This document shows positions 54,830 to 63,834 of a stretch of 64,000 bases of DNA, in pieces. The notes below the pieces were generated by a model. The model was given only the letters and a program-made list of their open reading frames with translations, searched no databases and was not told the origin of the DNA. The stretch spans positions 64,980,324-65,044,323 of the forward strand of contig OY755242.1 of the NCBI GenBank assembly GCA_963576725.1. The letters are read 5' to 3'. The stretch comes from Azorinus chamasolen (Eukaryota; Mollusca; Bivalvia; Cardiida; Solecurtidae). The first letter of the stretch is position 1. Each line of letters begins with the position of its first letter. A program made the position numbers and the translations under genes.

Positions 54830-55149
54830 ATATCTTTAGTGCTGCATTGCAGTGACATCGTATGTATTTATTGGACTCGCACTGTTCCAAATAAAGCCTT
54901 GACGACTTTTGTAAGAACAAAATATAGACACAAGATGCAATGTAACATATGACATAATCTAACGACCAAGCAAAACAAAGTTGATACTAGATTACATATC
55001 ATTCTGCGTATTTCATCGAACACTACATCTTATTCATTTTTGTAACAATTGCAAAATCTAAATTGTTAAGGAAATAATGTGTATTCTCTTATTCATAACA
55101 CGCGTGTATCTTTATTTACTTTCTAAAAATACACATGCTATAGGTAAAC
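54830..55149. other. No feature recognised
   Basis: AT-rich spacer. Confidence 0.4.
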
Positions 55150-55353
55150 AACGAGCAGTGAGCCGTGACTGTACTTTACATTTTGGTACGTTCCACGATT
55201 TAGGGGTATCGGCATTGCTGCAGTCCATCTAACTAAGATACGTACTTTACATGCGACAGTCAATCACGATTTTCCCATGCAAGTTTTTATGCTGGCTGAA
55301 TGCTGATTTCCCCAAAAAGTGGACGGCGCTGATTTTTATGGCTCACTGCTCGC
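55150..55353. mobile_element. Possible MITE with 14-bp inverted ends
   Basis: ACGAGCAGTGAGCC at the left and GGCTCACTGCTCGC at the right are inverted repeats 200 bp apart. The interior is unrelated to any family here and has no hairpin. Flanks show no clear target duplication. One copy only, so the assignment is tentative. Confidence 0.45.
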
Positions 55354-55439
55354 TATATTTTTTTTCGGACGTCGTTGGTTCTCTGTAAATATGTTTCTAA
55401 TTTGAGGAAATGGTAAACCATCATATCCCATAGTGATAC

Positions 55440-55535
55440 TTTACTGCTGGAGTATCTATAGTATTTTATACGCCAACAGAGCAGACACTGCTCAGACTGT
55501 TCCTACAGGAGCCGTCTGGTCCCCACCCAGAAGAA
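55440..55535. mobile_element. Degenerate family E hairpin
   Basis: CGCCAACAGAGCAGACACTG, CTCAGACTGTTCCTACAGGA, GCCGTCTGGTCCCCACCCAG. The E stem is readable with several mismatches. Ends not found. Confidence 0.55.
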
Positions 55536-55629
55536 GAGCGTATTCATTTAAATGCAAATTAATGAAAGATAGTGAGATTCCAAAACCAATAATAGGTAGT
55601 AACATTTAACATTTAGCATGTCGTGAGCA

Positions 55630-55715
55630 GGCTGCAAAAAGTTTGGATCCAGATAAGACGCCAAGTAACTCGGCGATTCATCAGGATCCGAACTGTCTGA
55701 TAGCATTTTGATAGA
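55630..55715. mobile_element. Degenerate family K hairpin K6
   Basis: GCAAAAAGTTTGGATCCAGA, TAAGACGCCAAGTAACTCGG, CGATTCATCAGGATCCGAAC, TGTCTGATAG. K stem with about four mismatches. Ends not found. Confidence 0.6.
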
Positions 55716-56189
55716 CACATTTATTATAGCTAGAATTTTGGAAATGTAGTAAAACATCTTATAAAAATATGTTGCATGTTAAACCAATTGTTGATGTAAC
55801 AGCATGCGAACTGGAGCTAACGTAGGCTTGCTAAAAAGAAACAATCTTGATTTGAACAATGTGTTCTCAACATGACACGACTTTGTCCTATATAGATTCG
55901 AAAAACGATCAACAATACACCAATTATTATATGCTGTTCAGTACGAGATAAAACAACAACAAAAACAAATAATGCAGTCAGTCTTACAAACTGATCGATT
56001 AGCCGTAATTGGTTTCGTCTGGACATGGTCATTTTGTCTGTAGTCATACTAATGAGCCAGTTCCGATATTACGTTATATCATAATAACCTTCTATTCAAC
56101 GAAGACCTCCACCAGGAGACAGACAATAAATTCATGAATACGAGCGGAACACCTAATTAGTCACTTTCTTATACAACAACTTATCAATG
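55716..56189. other. No feature recognised
   Basis: Spacer. The minus-strand frame 55817-56047 is unsupported. Confidence 0.4.
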
Positions 56190-56391
56190 TACAATGCCGT
56201 AAAACATCTCTGTAGCGGAATTTTAGAGGGAAGATTTTAGACACGTTTAAACAAGTGGCTGCTTAATGCAGGGTGAAAGTCGTGCAGAAAGTTCCTAGAG
56301 CCGCTTTCGGCATGACTTTCACCCTGCATTAAGCTGCCACCTGTCTCCAAGGCCGATGTTTTAACGTCCGGTTTAGAGGGGTTTTACTGTA
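56190..56391. mobile_element. Pogo-like MITE family B, copy B8
   Basis: TACAATGCCGTAAAACATCT at the decayed left end and TAGAGGGGTTTTACTGTA at the right. Hairpin GGGTGAAAGTCGTGCAGAAA, GTTCCTAGAGCCGCTTTCGG, CATGACTTTCACCC with three tip changes. GTGGCTGCTTAATGCAG and CTGCATTAAGCTGCCACCTG are perfect. Confidence 0.85.
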
Positions 56392-57040
56392 TATCAGCCA
56401 CCAAAGCTGTTGATGCCTGAAAGAGATAAATACATTGTGTTTATATCAGAATCTATTTACGTGAATTAATCATGTTGCATTGAAGTATTTGAGTCATAAT
56501 CATCTACCCAATATATATGTATTTGTCGGTTGTTTTATCAAATAAACCGGTTTTGATGTACATGTATTCAAATTTAGTGATAGATACGACGAAAAAAGAA
56601 ATATACAGTTCCATTTGCATCTCACTTTCCGCGTTTGTTGTCATTGTTTGTTTGTTTGTTTTTATTTTGTTTTTATTTCTGGTTTTGTTAACATATATGC
56701 ATGTACAAATTTACTCCCGTTGTAAAAATGTGTGCGTGTTTCCATTTCATTATATTAAACCGTTTAGTCAGGGATAAACTTTGTTAAGTTGCGAAATAAC
56801 GGCGTTTGTATTATTTATCGGAACAATGACGTGTCATATAAAATTATTATACCTCACGTGAATTTCCTATACATATTTACAGTTTTGTTATATTCCATGC
56901 AACATTATCTCGTGAGGGCAATTTTACGTCTAGATCAGTGAGCGCTTATTACATTGTGTGCGTGACGTCATCCGACGGTTGCAATTTGATCACCGAACGT
57001 CAGTTTGACATTGTTTTGTTTTTGTTTGATAATTTGGGAA
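56392..57040. promoter_or_regulatory. Spacer with a CRE-like palindrome TGACGTCA (56963-56970)
   Basis: Mostly AT-rich. CCTCACG (about 56852) and CGTGAGG (about 56912) form a small inverted pair. A full TGACGTCA lies 71 bp upstream of the ATG at 57041 and could act as a promoter site (inference). The frame 56517-56777 is unsupported. Confidence 0.3.
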
Positions 57041-57121
57041 ATGTCGCGTTTTGTGTCTATTTTGGAGGAGGATCTGTCAAGATTGGACAGTGAAAGGACT
57101 CTATCAGTACCAAACATTTAA
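57041..57121 (+). pseudogene. Short frame like the N-terminus of an invertebrate Crypton/KIAA1958-type protein
   Basis: A 26-codon frame reads MSRFVSILEEDLSRLDSERT, then LSVPNI and stop. The M(S/A)RF..(S/E)EEDL start resembles N-termini of tyrosine-recombinase-like elements common in molluscs (from memory, not searched). It stops right after that motif and is followed by AATAAATAAAAG. At most a 5' remnant, and it may be chance. Confidence 0.25.
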
Positions 57122-57399
57122 TAAATAAAAGTTTGAAGCTGTTCCGTGATTTTAACCACCACTTGGCGTAGCGTTTGTTTCAAAATGTTTGTTGTTGTCC
57201 TTGAATAAATGTTTTACTGATGGAATTCAGTGTGATGATCGGTGGACATTACTAGTCTCTGTTTGACAATACGTGCTGTAATTGAGCTTGATCACCAAGC
57301 CAAAATATTGGAAGAACATTCAAACAGGACGCACCACCCACAAAAGGATACAACACAAACCATCATTAAACATGAACAACACAATTAACATGACAATTG

Positions 57400-57660
57400 C
57401 ACAAAAAGACATACATGACGAAACGCACAAAAAGAAAGACGTGGCAATGACCATAAACAAAACAACAAGGTAGACCATATGGTGAAAGCAAGAGTACCGC
57501 CTTGGAATGGTCAGTAGCCAAACAAACACTACTGGGGGCTTACACCAGGTGTGTAGATAGATAACTTATCACACCTTCACTCAATCCAAAATGCATAGAA
57601 CAATTCCCCTTCCAGAGATACCCCTAGTCTCATGTCAATTCACCATGTTAAAAAAACTGA
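57400..57660 (+). repeat. Dispersed repeat family G, copy G5 (divergent)
   Basis: ACGAAACGCACAAAAAGAAA, CCATATGGTGAAAGCAAGAG, TACCGCCTTGGAATGGTCAG and CACTACTGGGGGCTTACACC correspond to the middle of G2. Flanks differ. On the minus strand it has the LTIPRRYS word like the LAVPRRYF of G2. Confidence 0.5.
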
Positions 57661-58099
57661 ACAGTTTTTTCGGCTGGTCATAGCTAAATGTGTTGAAATG
57701 CATTTTGGTCAATAGGTTTTTGTGTGTGTTTTTTTCTGTGCATGGGTAGTGAGCCACAAAATGTATATCCAAGTTCATAATTATATACATTGAATTATTG
57801 AAATCAGAAACTTGATTACGTTGGTGCGTTTGTCTTAAATAAACATAACTACTATAATGAATAAATATGACTAGTGTCGTAGCATATTCAATACTTTCGG
57901 ATAGAGTTTAATACATTTTAAATTGCGGGGAATGTAATTATTTGTTTTACAACAATGTAAGTAGGCTATCAAAATAATTCAAAAGCAAAACGAGAAACGA
58001 TTTAGGTCAGGGTTTGATTCAACACATTTGGTGCCCTTGCTCTCCCCAACAACGTATATATTTATCTATTTTTTCTGTTTGATATGTGTTTACTGTTCG
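57661..58099. other. No feature recognised
   Basis: AT-rich spacer, nothing identified. Confidence 0.4.
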
Positions 58100-58255
58100 T
58101 TATATAGAGGATTAATTCCCACTCCAACCTAATCTTTCTAGCCATAAACATCGATTTACTCCGAAATGTTTGCTGAGAAATAAAGAACATTGGAGATCCA
58201 TTAGTCCATACTGTTGATGTATAACAGCAATAAAATCAATTCGCCTAGTACTTTG
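58100..58255 (+). repeat. Dispersed repeat W, copy 2
   Basis: TTAATTCCCACTCCAACCTA, CCATAAACATCGATTTACTC, AAATGTTTGCTGAGAA, TTAGTCCATACTGTTGATGT, AATCAATTCGCCTAGT. Collinear with 26815-26960. Confidence 0.6.
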
Positions 58256-58320
58256 TATGGGATTCAGCCATGTTAGAGATACTGAAAATATTCCATATAT
58301 AGATTATATCACATAAAAGA

Positions 58321-58551
58321 TACAGTGCTCCCTCCCTACAACGACCCTCTCAATAACAATTTGTGACAATTCTAAAGAGTGGTCACAACATAGGGTTTGA
58401 TGGAGGCATAAAGGTTTTAGTTCTCGAAATACAACTTATCTGGGGATCTGCAAACAAGCTAATTATGTTTGATTTTCCCTCCCTATAACAACTCCCTCTG
58501 AACAACACGTACGATCTTCGTATCCCTAAGGGTGTCGTTGTAGAGAGGGAA
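58321..58551. mobile_element. Pogo-like MITE family S, copy S2, left hairpin arm deleted to the dyad
   Basis: TACAGTGCTCCCTCCCTACA, ACGACCCTCTCAATAACAAT, then directly TGTGACAATTCTAAAGAGTG, the right arm of the S1 hairpin starting at its centre (58361-58362). The remainder to GTCGTTGTAGAGAGGGA matches S1, and the last bases of the right end are lost. Compared with S1 the deletion removes about 110 bp ending exactly at the dyad. Confidence 0.85.
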
Positions 58552-58775
58552 CCAAACTTGTTGAATACTTTACCGAGCTTAGGATAGAACAACATACATG
58601 TATTCTTGAACTAGTGTAAGTGTGTGATTACTTTAACATAACGCCTGCGACATGGTTTAACTGTGACAGAATTACCAATGACTGTACTGCTGTCTTCACC
58701 CTAGTTTTATGTAGTGTCGACTGCCCGTTCCTTTAAAATGAATATATGCGTGTGTGCGTACATCATTTACTTTGT

Positions 58776-59065
58776 GGCATCCGTGGCGGAGTGGTTATGG
58801 TGTTCGACTGACAATCGATCAGCCCCTCAATGGTGTGGGTTCGAATCCTGGTCTTGGCATTTGGAATGTTCATGTGAGAAAGCCTTCCAGCTGCAGCTGG
58901 CTTGCGATAAGTCGGTGGTTCTACCTGCATGTTCTTCTTTGCATGAAACGGTGCATTTTTACCGTGCACTGAAGAACCTCTGGGGTCTTTCGCCACCTGT
59001 AATTAGCTGGAAGCCGTGGCATGACTGAAATTCCTTTAAAACGACGTAAAGCCCGATACATTGTA
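58776..59065 (+). mobile_element. SINE family X, copy X4 (best copy)
   Basis: tRNA-like head: CCGTGGCGGAGTGGTTATGG (A box), TGTTCGACTGACAATCGATC, AGCCCCTCAATGGTGTG (long variable arm) and GGTTCGAATCCTGG (B box). The body follows: TTCCAGCTGCAGCTGGCTTG, TTCTACCTGCATGTTCTTCT, CCGTGCACTGAAGAACCTCT, GGGGTCTTTCGCCACCTGTA. The tail is AATTCCTTTAAAACGACGTA, AAGCCC. Leu/Ser-class tRNA origin by layout. The frames across it are artefacts. Confidence 0.85.
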
Positions 59066-59264
59066 CTTCTGAGGTTCCTACATAATCGTCTATTGCACAT
59101 ACCCAACCTATCTTATGATCCATAAAAAGAAAGTTTCAGTGTTTTATATGACGCCACTGGCTGATTTAATAGACGGTCAATGATAGGGTCAGAATCTGAC
59201 GTCAAGATCATGCCAATGTGCATAATATCAGTAACATTATAGTAATGCACTTGTGCCCAATGTC

Positions 59265-59508
59265 TTAACCCTTCGCTTCACGTCAATATACCTACCTGTA
59301 AATAGTGAAGACCCAGATGAGACAGCTCCTGCAGGAGCTGTCTCATCAGGGTCTGCACTATTTACTAATTGATTGTGCAACCAGCGCACTCCACATCAGT
59401 CATTGCACAGCGAAATACTTGTACACAGTGAAGATATATGTAATTATACAACAGGGCATGGGTAAAGAAGGAGAAATGCATTTTAAAATTCAGCAAGAGG
59501 AGGGTTAA
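59265..59508 (-). mobile_element. piggyBac-like MITE family A, copy A4
   Basis: TTAACCCTTCGCTTCACGTC and CAGCAAGAGGAGGGTTAA with TTAA at both ends. Hairpin tip GCTCCTGCAGGAGC (59325-59338). Same orientation as A1. A small deletion near the left end (AGCAATT lost relative to A1). Confidence 0.85.
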
Positions 59509-59529
59509 AATAGACATAGATAACTATTA

Positions 59530-59600
59530 TTGACCCAGATCAGGGGTACATAAATGAGAACTCTGATCAGGGTCGACACTGTTTGATGAACCCACCAACA
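59530..59600. mobile_element. Degenerate TTAA-type hairpin
   Basis: TATTGACCCAGATCAGGGGT, ACATAAATGAGAACTCTGAT, CAGGGTCGACACTGTTTG. The return half is of the E/L kind; the left half is decayed. Confidence 0.4.
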
Positions 59601-60261
59601 TCAATGACGTTCATTTTCCAGTAGACATTTGTTTGTCTGTGTCACCCTCCACATGAAAAATGGAGTGAGAAATTGAGTTTTCCAGCATTAATATGGGAAT
59701 AAACCGTATAAATAGATGTGAAATGAAATACGCTGTGTGTCTTTAGTAAACAAATTAGATATTATATGTATAGTGTTTCTTCACCAAATATACATCGATG
59801 TACAAAAGAGTAAATCAATAAAAGATAATCTTATTTCTATATTAGACGCAATACAAAACTCAGCAATCGCATTTGTTTGGAATACCCTTGTGGATAATTG
59901 TCTCCGATACTACGGTTATGTTAGGAGGATGAATTAGCATAAGACGTTGTAGAAGATACACAGAGTTGCATCCTTTGTGCTTGCCTTATTGACAACAAGG
60001 TTACAAATATTACAATAAACAGTGTGCTTACCAGGAGGATGTTTGAGCTGCGTATGTCTACATACAAGATGGCATTAATCTAAAAGCATATCCTTTATAG
60101 ACATCAATGTTTCGTGCCTGTGTTTTAGGCTGAAATAAGCCATTTAAACCACGTTTTTGAAGTCCACTTGCCCATTTACTATATAATGAAGCAATACAAA
60201 TCAATACAAATTTCGTTTGGAGGAGTGTTTCTACAAATGTTCACTTGTGGATGAAATACGT

Positions 60262-60335
60262 CAAGCAAACAGTGCAGATCAGGGTCAGACGGCTCATACA
60301 GGAGCCGTCTAATATGGGTTTGCACTAACTCACTA
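60262..60335. mobile_element. Family E hairpin core without ends
   Basis: AAGCAAACAGTGCAGATCAG, GGTCAGACGGCTCATACAGG, AGCCGTCTAATATGGGTTTG, CAC. The E stem with a GCTCATACAGGAGC tip, one base off the shared core. Confidence 0.6.
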
Positions 60336-60925
60336 TGTCATTTTAGGCAACAACGGTCACGCGTGGGCTAAACTATGTTAAACCTGCAATTGAACTGAAC
60401 CAGGTATTAACTTTAACATGTTAAACCAGACAACAACACTGCGAGATGAACCTGTAAAATATATAAACATTTTAACCCATATTTGAAAAACGGAGAAATT
60501 ATATTATGGAATGGCGTTGGTGATACTGTAATAATATAAGTACCGTATTATATATGCCGATACTATATCAGATATATCAGCACATTCGATAATCATTAAT
60601 GCACAGCTCCTGATTAATCATGAATTAAAATGTAATAGGTAAACGTCGAAAATGGTAGATGCTGTCCGATAGCGGTACGTCTTTCGGGTTGAAAGATTAC
60701 AGACAACAACCCCAAATTTGAATATTTTAACAATTACCAGCTTTGTTTCAACAATAAATCCTAATAGCTTTTCAGCATTGTAGCATTATGAGTATTCACT
60801 GTGTCTCCTGTTTTAATTTTGATTCCACTTTTCATATACACATATCAACTGATATGATACGACCGTTCCGAATCAGTAGCCCTGTCTTCATTCTATTTCT
60901 TGTTTGTATCTATGATATTACAACC
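60336..60925. other. No feature recognised
   Basis: AT-rich spacer, nothing identified. Confidence 0.4.
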
Positions 60926-61135
60926 TACAGTAAAACCTCTCTATAACGACCACTCACTAAATTACATCAAGTATTTTGTGTTAAAGGCAGGTGGATGCTA
61001 AAAACAATGTGAAAGTAAAACAGAACGCTCCTATAGGAGCGTTCTGTTTTACTTTCACATTGCTTTAAGCAACCACCTGCCAAAATACTAACTAATTAAC
61101 ACAATTTAGTGGTCGTTATAGAGAGGTTTTACTGT
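60926..61135. mobile_element. Pogo-like MITE family C, copy C3, intact
   Basis: TACAGTAAAACCTCTCTATA and TATAGAGAGGTTTTACTGTG. ACAGAAC-GCTCCTATAGGAGC-GTTCTGT core within GTGAAAGTAAA / TTTACTTTCAC. GGCAGGTGGATGC and GCAACCACCTGCC flank it. One end base has changed (TG for TA). Confidence 0.9.
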
Positions 61136-63834
61136 GTTTGGACATATCAATATGTGGTGTGTGTTGGGGGTGCTTAAATGTACACTTTGATTTCTGTGAA
61201 TCTGTGTTTTTGTTGTTATTTTATATTCATCATATTTTGGCGCTATGCGATTGATTCATCGTTGCAGAACCTTAAGCTCCAAACAATCTTATAAAGACTC
61301 GATGTGCATAGGACCCGGTCCAACGATAACAATGAGGCGTATATGACAATATATCGTGACTCATTCTTGTGACAGTTATTGCGTCATCTGTTTCTTCTAT
61401 TTTCGATGACATTGGTCGTCTGAGTTTGGTTTAACGGCACTGTTACCCGTCAAGTTCAGTTAACGCCGATGCGCTAAGCAAGTAACAGTTCTGTAAAAAT
61501 TGTGTTGAGGACGTACTTCATTTATGCTTCCGGGGTTGCTGTAGACCTTCATGTGACATTCCTTGCCTGCCATCTGTTCTATGTTGATACCCAATATTCG
61601 TTGGTATACATTCACTGAGTGTCGGGGTGCTGGTTTGACGTATGAATACTGTGATTCAAGATGGCATACAACTATGCTTCAGTATACACACATATTCAAT
61701 GCAGTTCCTGGCCAGCTCATCATAGAAAATAATAATACACATAGCTTACACAGGAGGCGTGATATTGCGTCATAACTTACATAACATAGTAAGAAAGGTT
61801 AAAACGTCATACAACGTCTAACTGAACAGTTTTGTATTACAGACCACTGGATGGTTTGCGTAAAGTGCGCATCGACATTGACTTGGGTGGGCTGGTGTTT
61901 AGATAAGCCTAGTGCATTGCAATACTTGTTTGGATGGTTTGGAGTTAAAATCACTGCGACGTTGAATATATTACGTAGCGAAAATGATGATGATGACTAT
62001 GAAACTTATGCGTCATAAGAAACGAGATGGGCGTGCGTGCGCCCACAAATACCACGACCATCACTATGTTTATTTTCGAAATAGAGAAAAACAATGTTAA
62101 GATGGTTCAAACATGGAGAAGTTCCAAGAATCGGTGACAATAATTATTGTCGCTTTGGGGTTTCATTTCGTCAGGTATGGACTCTGGGATACTATATAGT
62201 ATGCATTTAATTGGTATATTAAATACACCCAGCGTCAGCCGAACAAGTAAAATACCAAGGTCTGCCAGGGATCTATCAGGATCATATCTGTCTAATATAC
62301 GATTACGAATATTTCTATACGCATGTTCTATACATGAGGCATTGTCCATGCCATTTTAATTCGCATAATGTATTATGTCGAAAAATCCAAAGTATGGTTA
62401 TAGAAGATGGTATATTTAATGAGCTTTGTTATTATAAAAAAGTGTGTATCGCAACAACATTTCTCATAAAATGAGTTCGAGAAGTCCAATGACACAAATG
62501 AAGCAGGATCCCTCGTTACATACATACAATTTAAATCTGGTATTATCTACTATTGTCACAAATAAACGATATTGAGTTTTGAGTCCATGTGCTTTTTGGA
62601 CAGCAATGTATTAACCGAAATATTTCCCCTATTACTGAAACTATATTCTGGTTATCATGTGTCATCATTGTCTTGATAATCCCAACTTTCTTTTGCAGCG
62701 TATGAGTGGACCAATGTTGCAATGCTGTAAGCCCACACTCAATAGTCTATTAATCTAGTCAACTTCAAAATCAATGCACAGTTTCTCAAATATAGGAATA
62801 TTGGTTCGAATATGTAGAAGTTCCCGTCATATGTTTAAGCATCGAAATAAATGCTTACAAAGGAGTTAATTTAATATAATGAAACAGTTGTAAATACTTG
62901 TCAGATGTCATAATTTTGTAATTTCAACCCATTGTGGGACATGTATGTTAAAGTGCATCAATTATCAATATAACCATGTTGAAGAATAAATCGTTCAAAC
63001 AATGATAAATGTGTATTCAATCGAGACGCAGTGTAGTTGGTTGACAAATACGAAATTAATGCACATATCGACGGCGAAATATAATTGAAATGAATGGAGA
63101 GTGTTTTTGCAACGTCCCAAAAGAGAAAAGCACGAAATTAAGGAAACAAATTTCACCTCTGATCACTGCTATTAAATGATAAACATGTGATGTGACCAAG
63201 TTCTCTATGAACTATGCTTTAGAGGCCTTAAGGCATTTTACGATGTTTGTAGACAGTTTTTTACACGTGCCCATGGCATTTCCATTATACCGATGTCTAC
63301 GATTAAATTTTGATGTATGTATACTTCTTGATGTCAGAGAATGTTCCCTTGTGCGAATAACTGGTTCCCAAGATTGATTTTAGTTTTAGAAGATACATGT
63401 TTGCATGAGGCTTCTCTCGTATCATAGTTTGTATCATGAGGTAACTAACTTTAGTGGGTTACTTTGTACCTGTTACAGTTCTCGAATAGTGTAAGGCACA
63501 TACACCTTTAGGACAGGGATAACCAATAATTGCCGAATAAAGCAAATACCTAAATTGGGGCTGATTCGTTTCCTTTCTATATTATCCCGCAAAATGCGTG
63601 GGAAGAGACACGCCTATGCGGTACATTTATAGACGATATGAACTTCCTACTTCTCTCTGATTAGATCGTATATTCATGACAGCATCCCTTTGTTGGTTAC
63701 TTGCATTGTTTGTTGCAATTGCAACACATCCTGTGAATTACGTGAAGCATAGTCTATCGTCTCGCACAACATAACTATTGTCTGTCAATTAGTTGACACC
63801 ATTATATGTAATGCTGCAATATATTTAACCCTTT
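61136..63834. other. 2.7 kb almost without features
   Basis: No MITE, SINE or array repeat is visible here, unlike the rest of the window. The 80-codon minus-strand frame at 62107-62349 (ATG to TGA, containing DRYDPDRSLADLGILLVRL) has protein-like composition but no recognised family. It could be an exon or chance. Frames at 61563-61775 and 63192-63377 have nothing in their favour. Confidence 0.45.

Noticed and set aside
58714..59106. Frames up to 104 codons on both strands
   Set aside because: They coincide with SINE X4, a non-coding tRNA-derived element.
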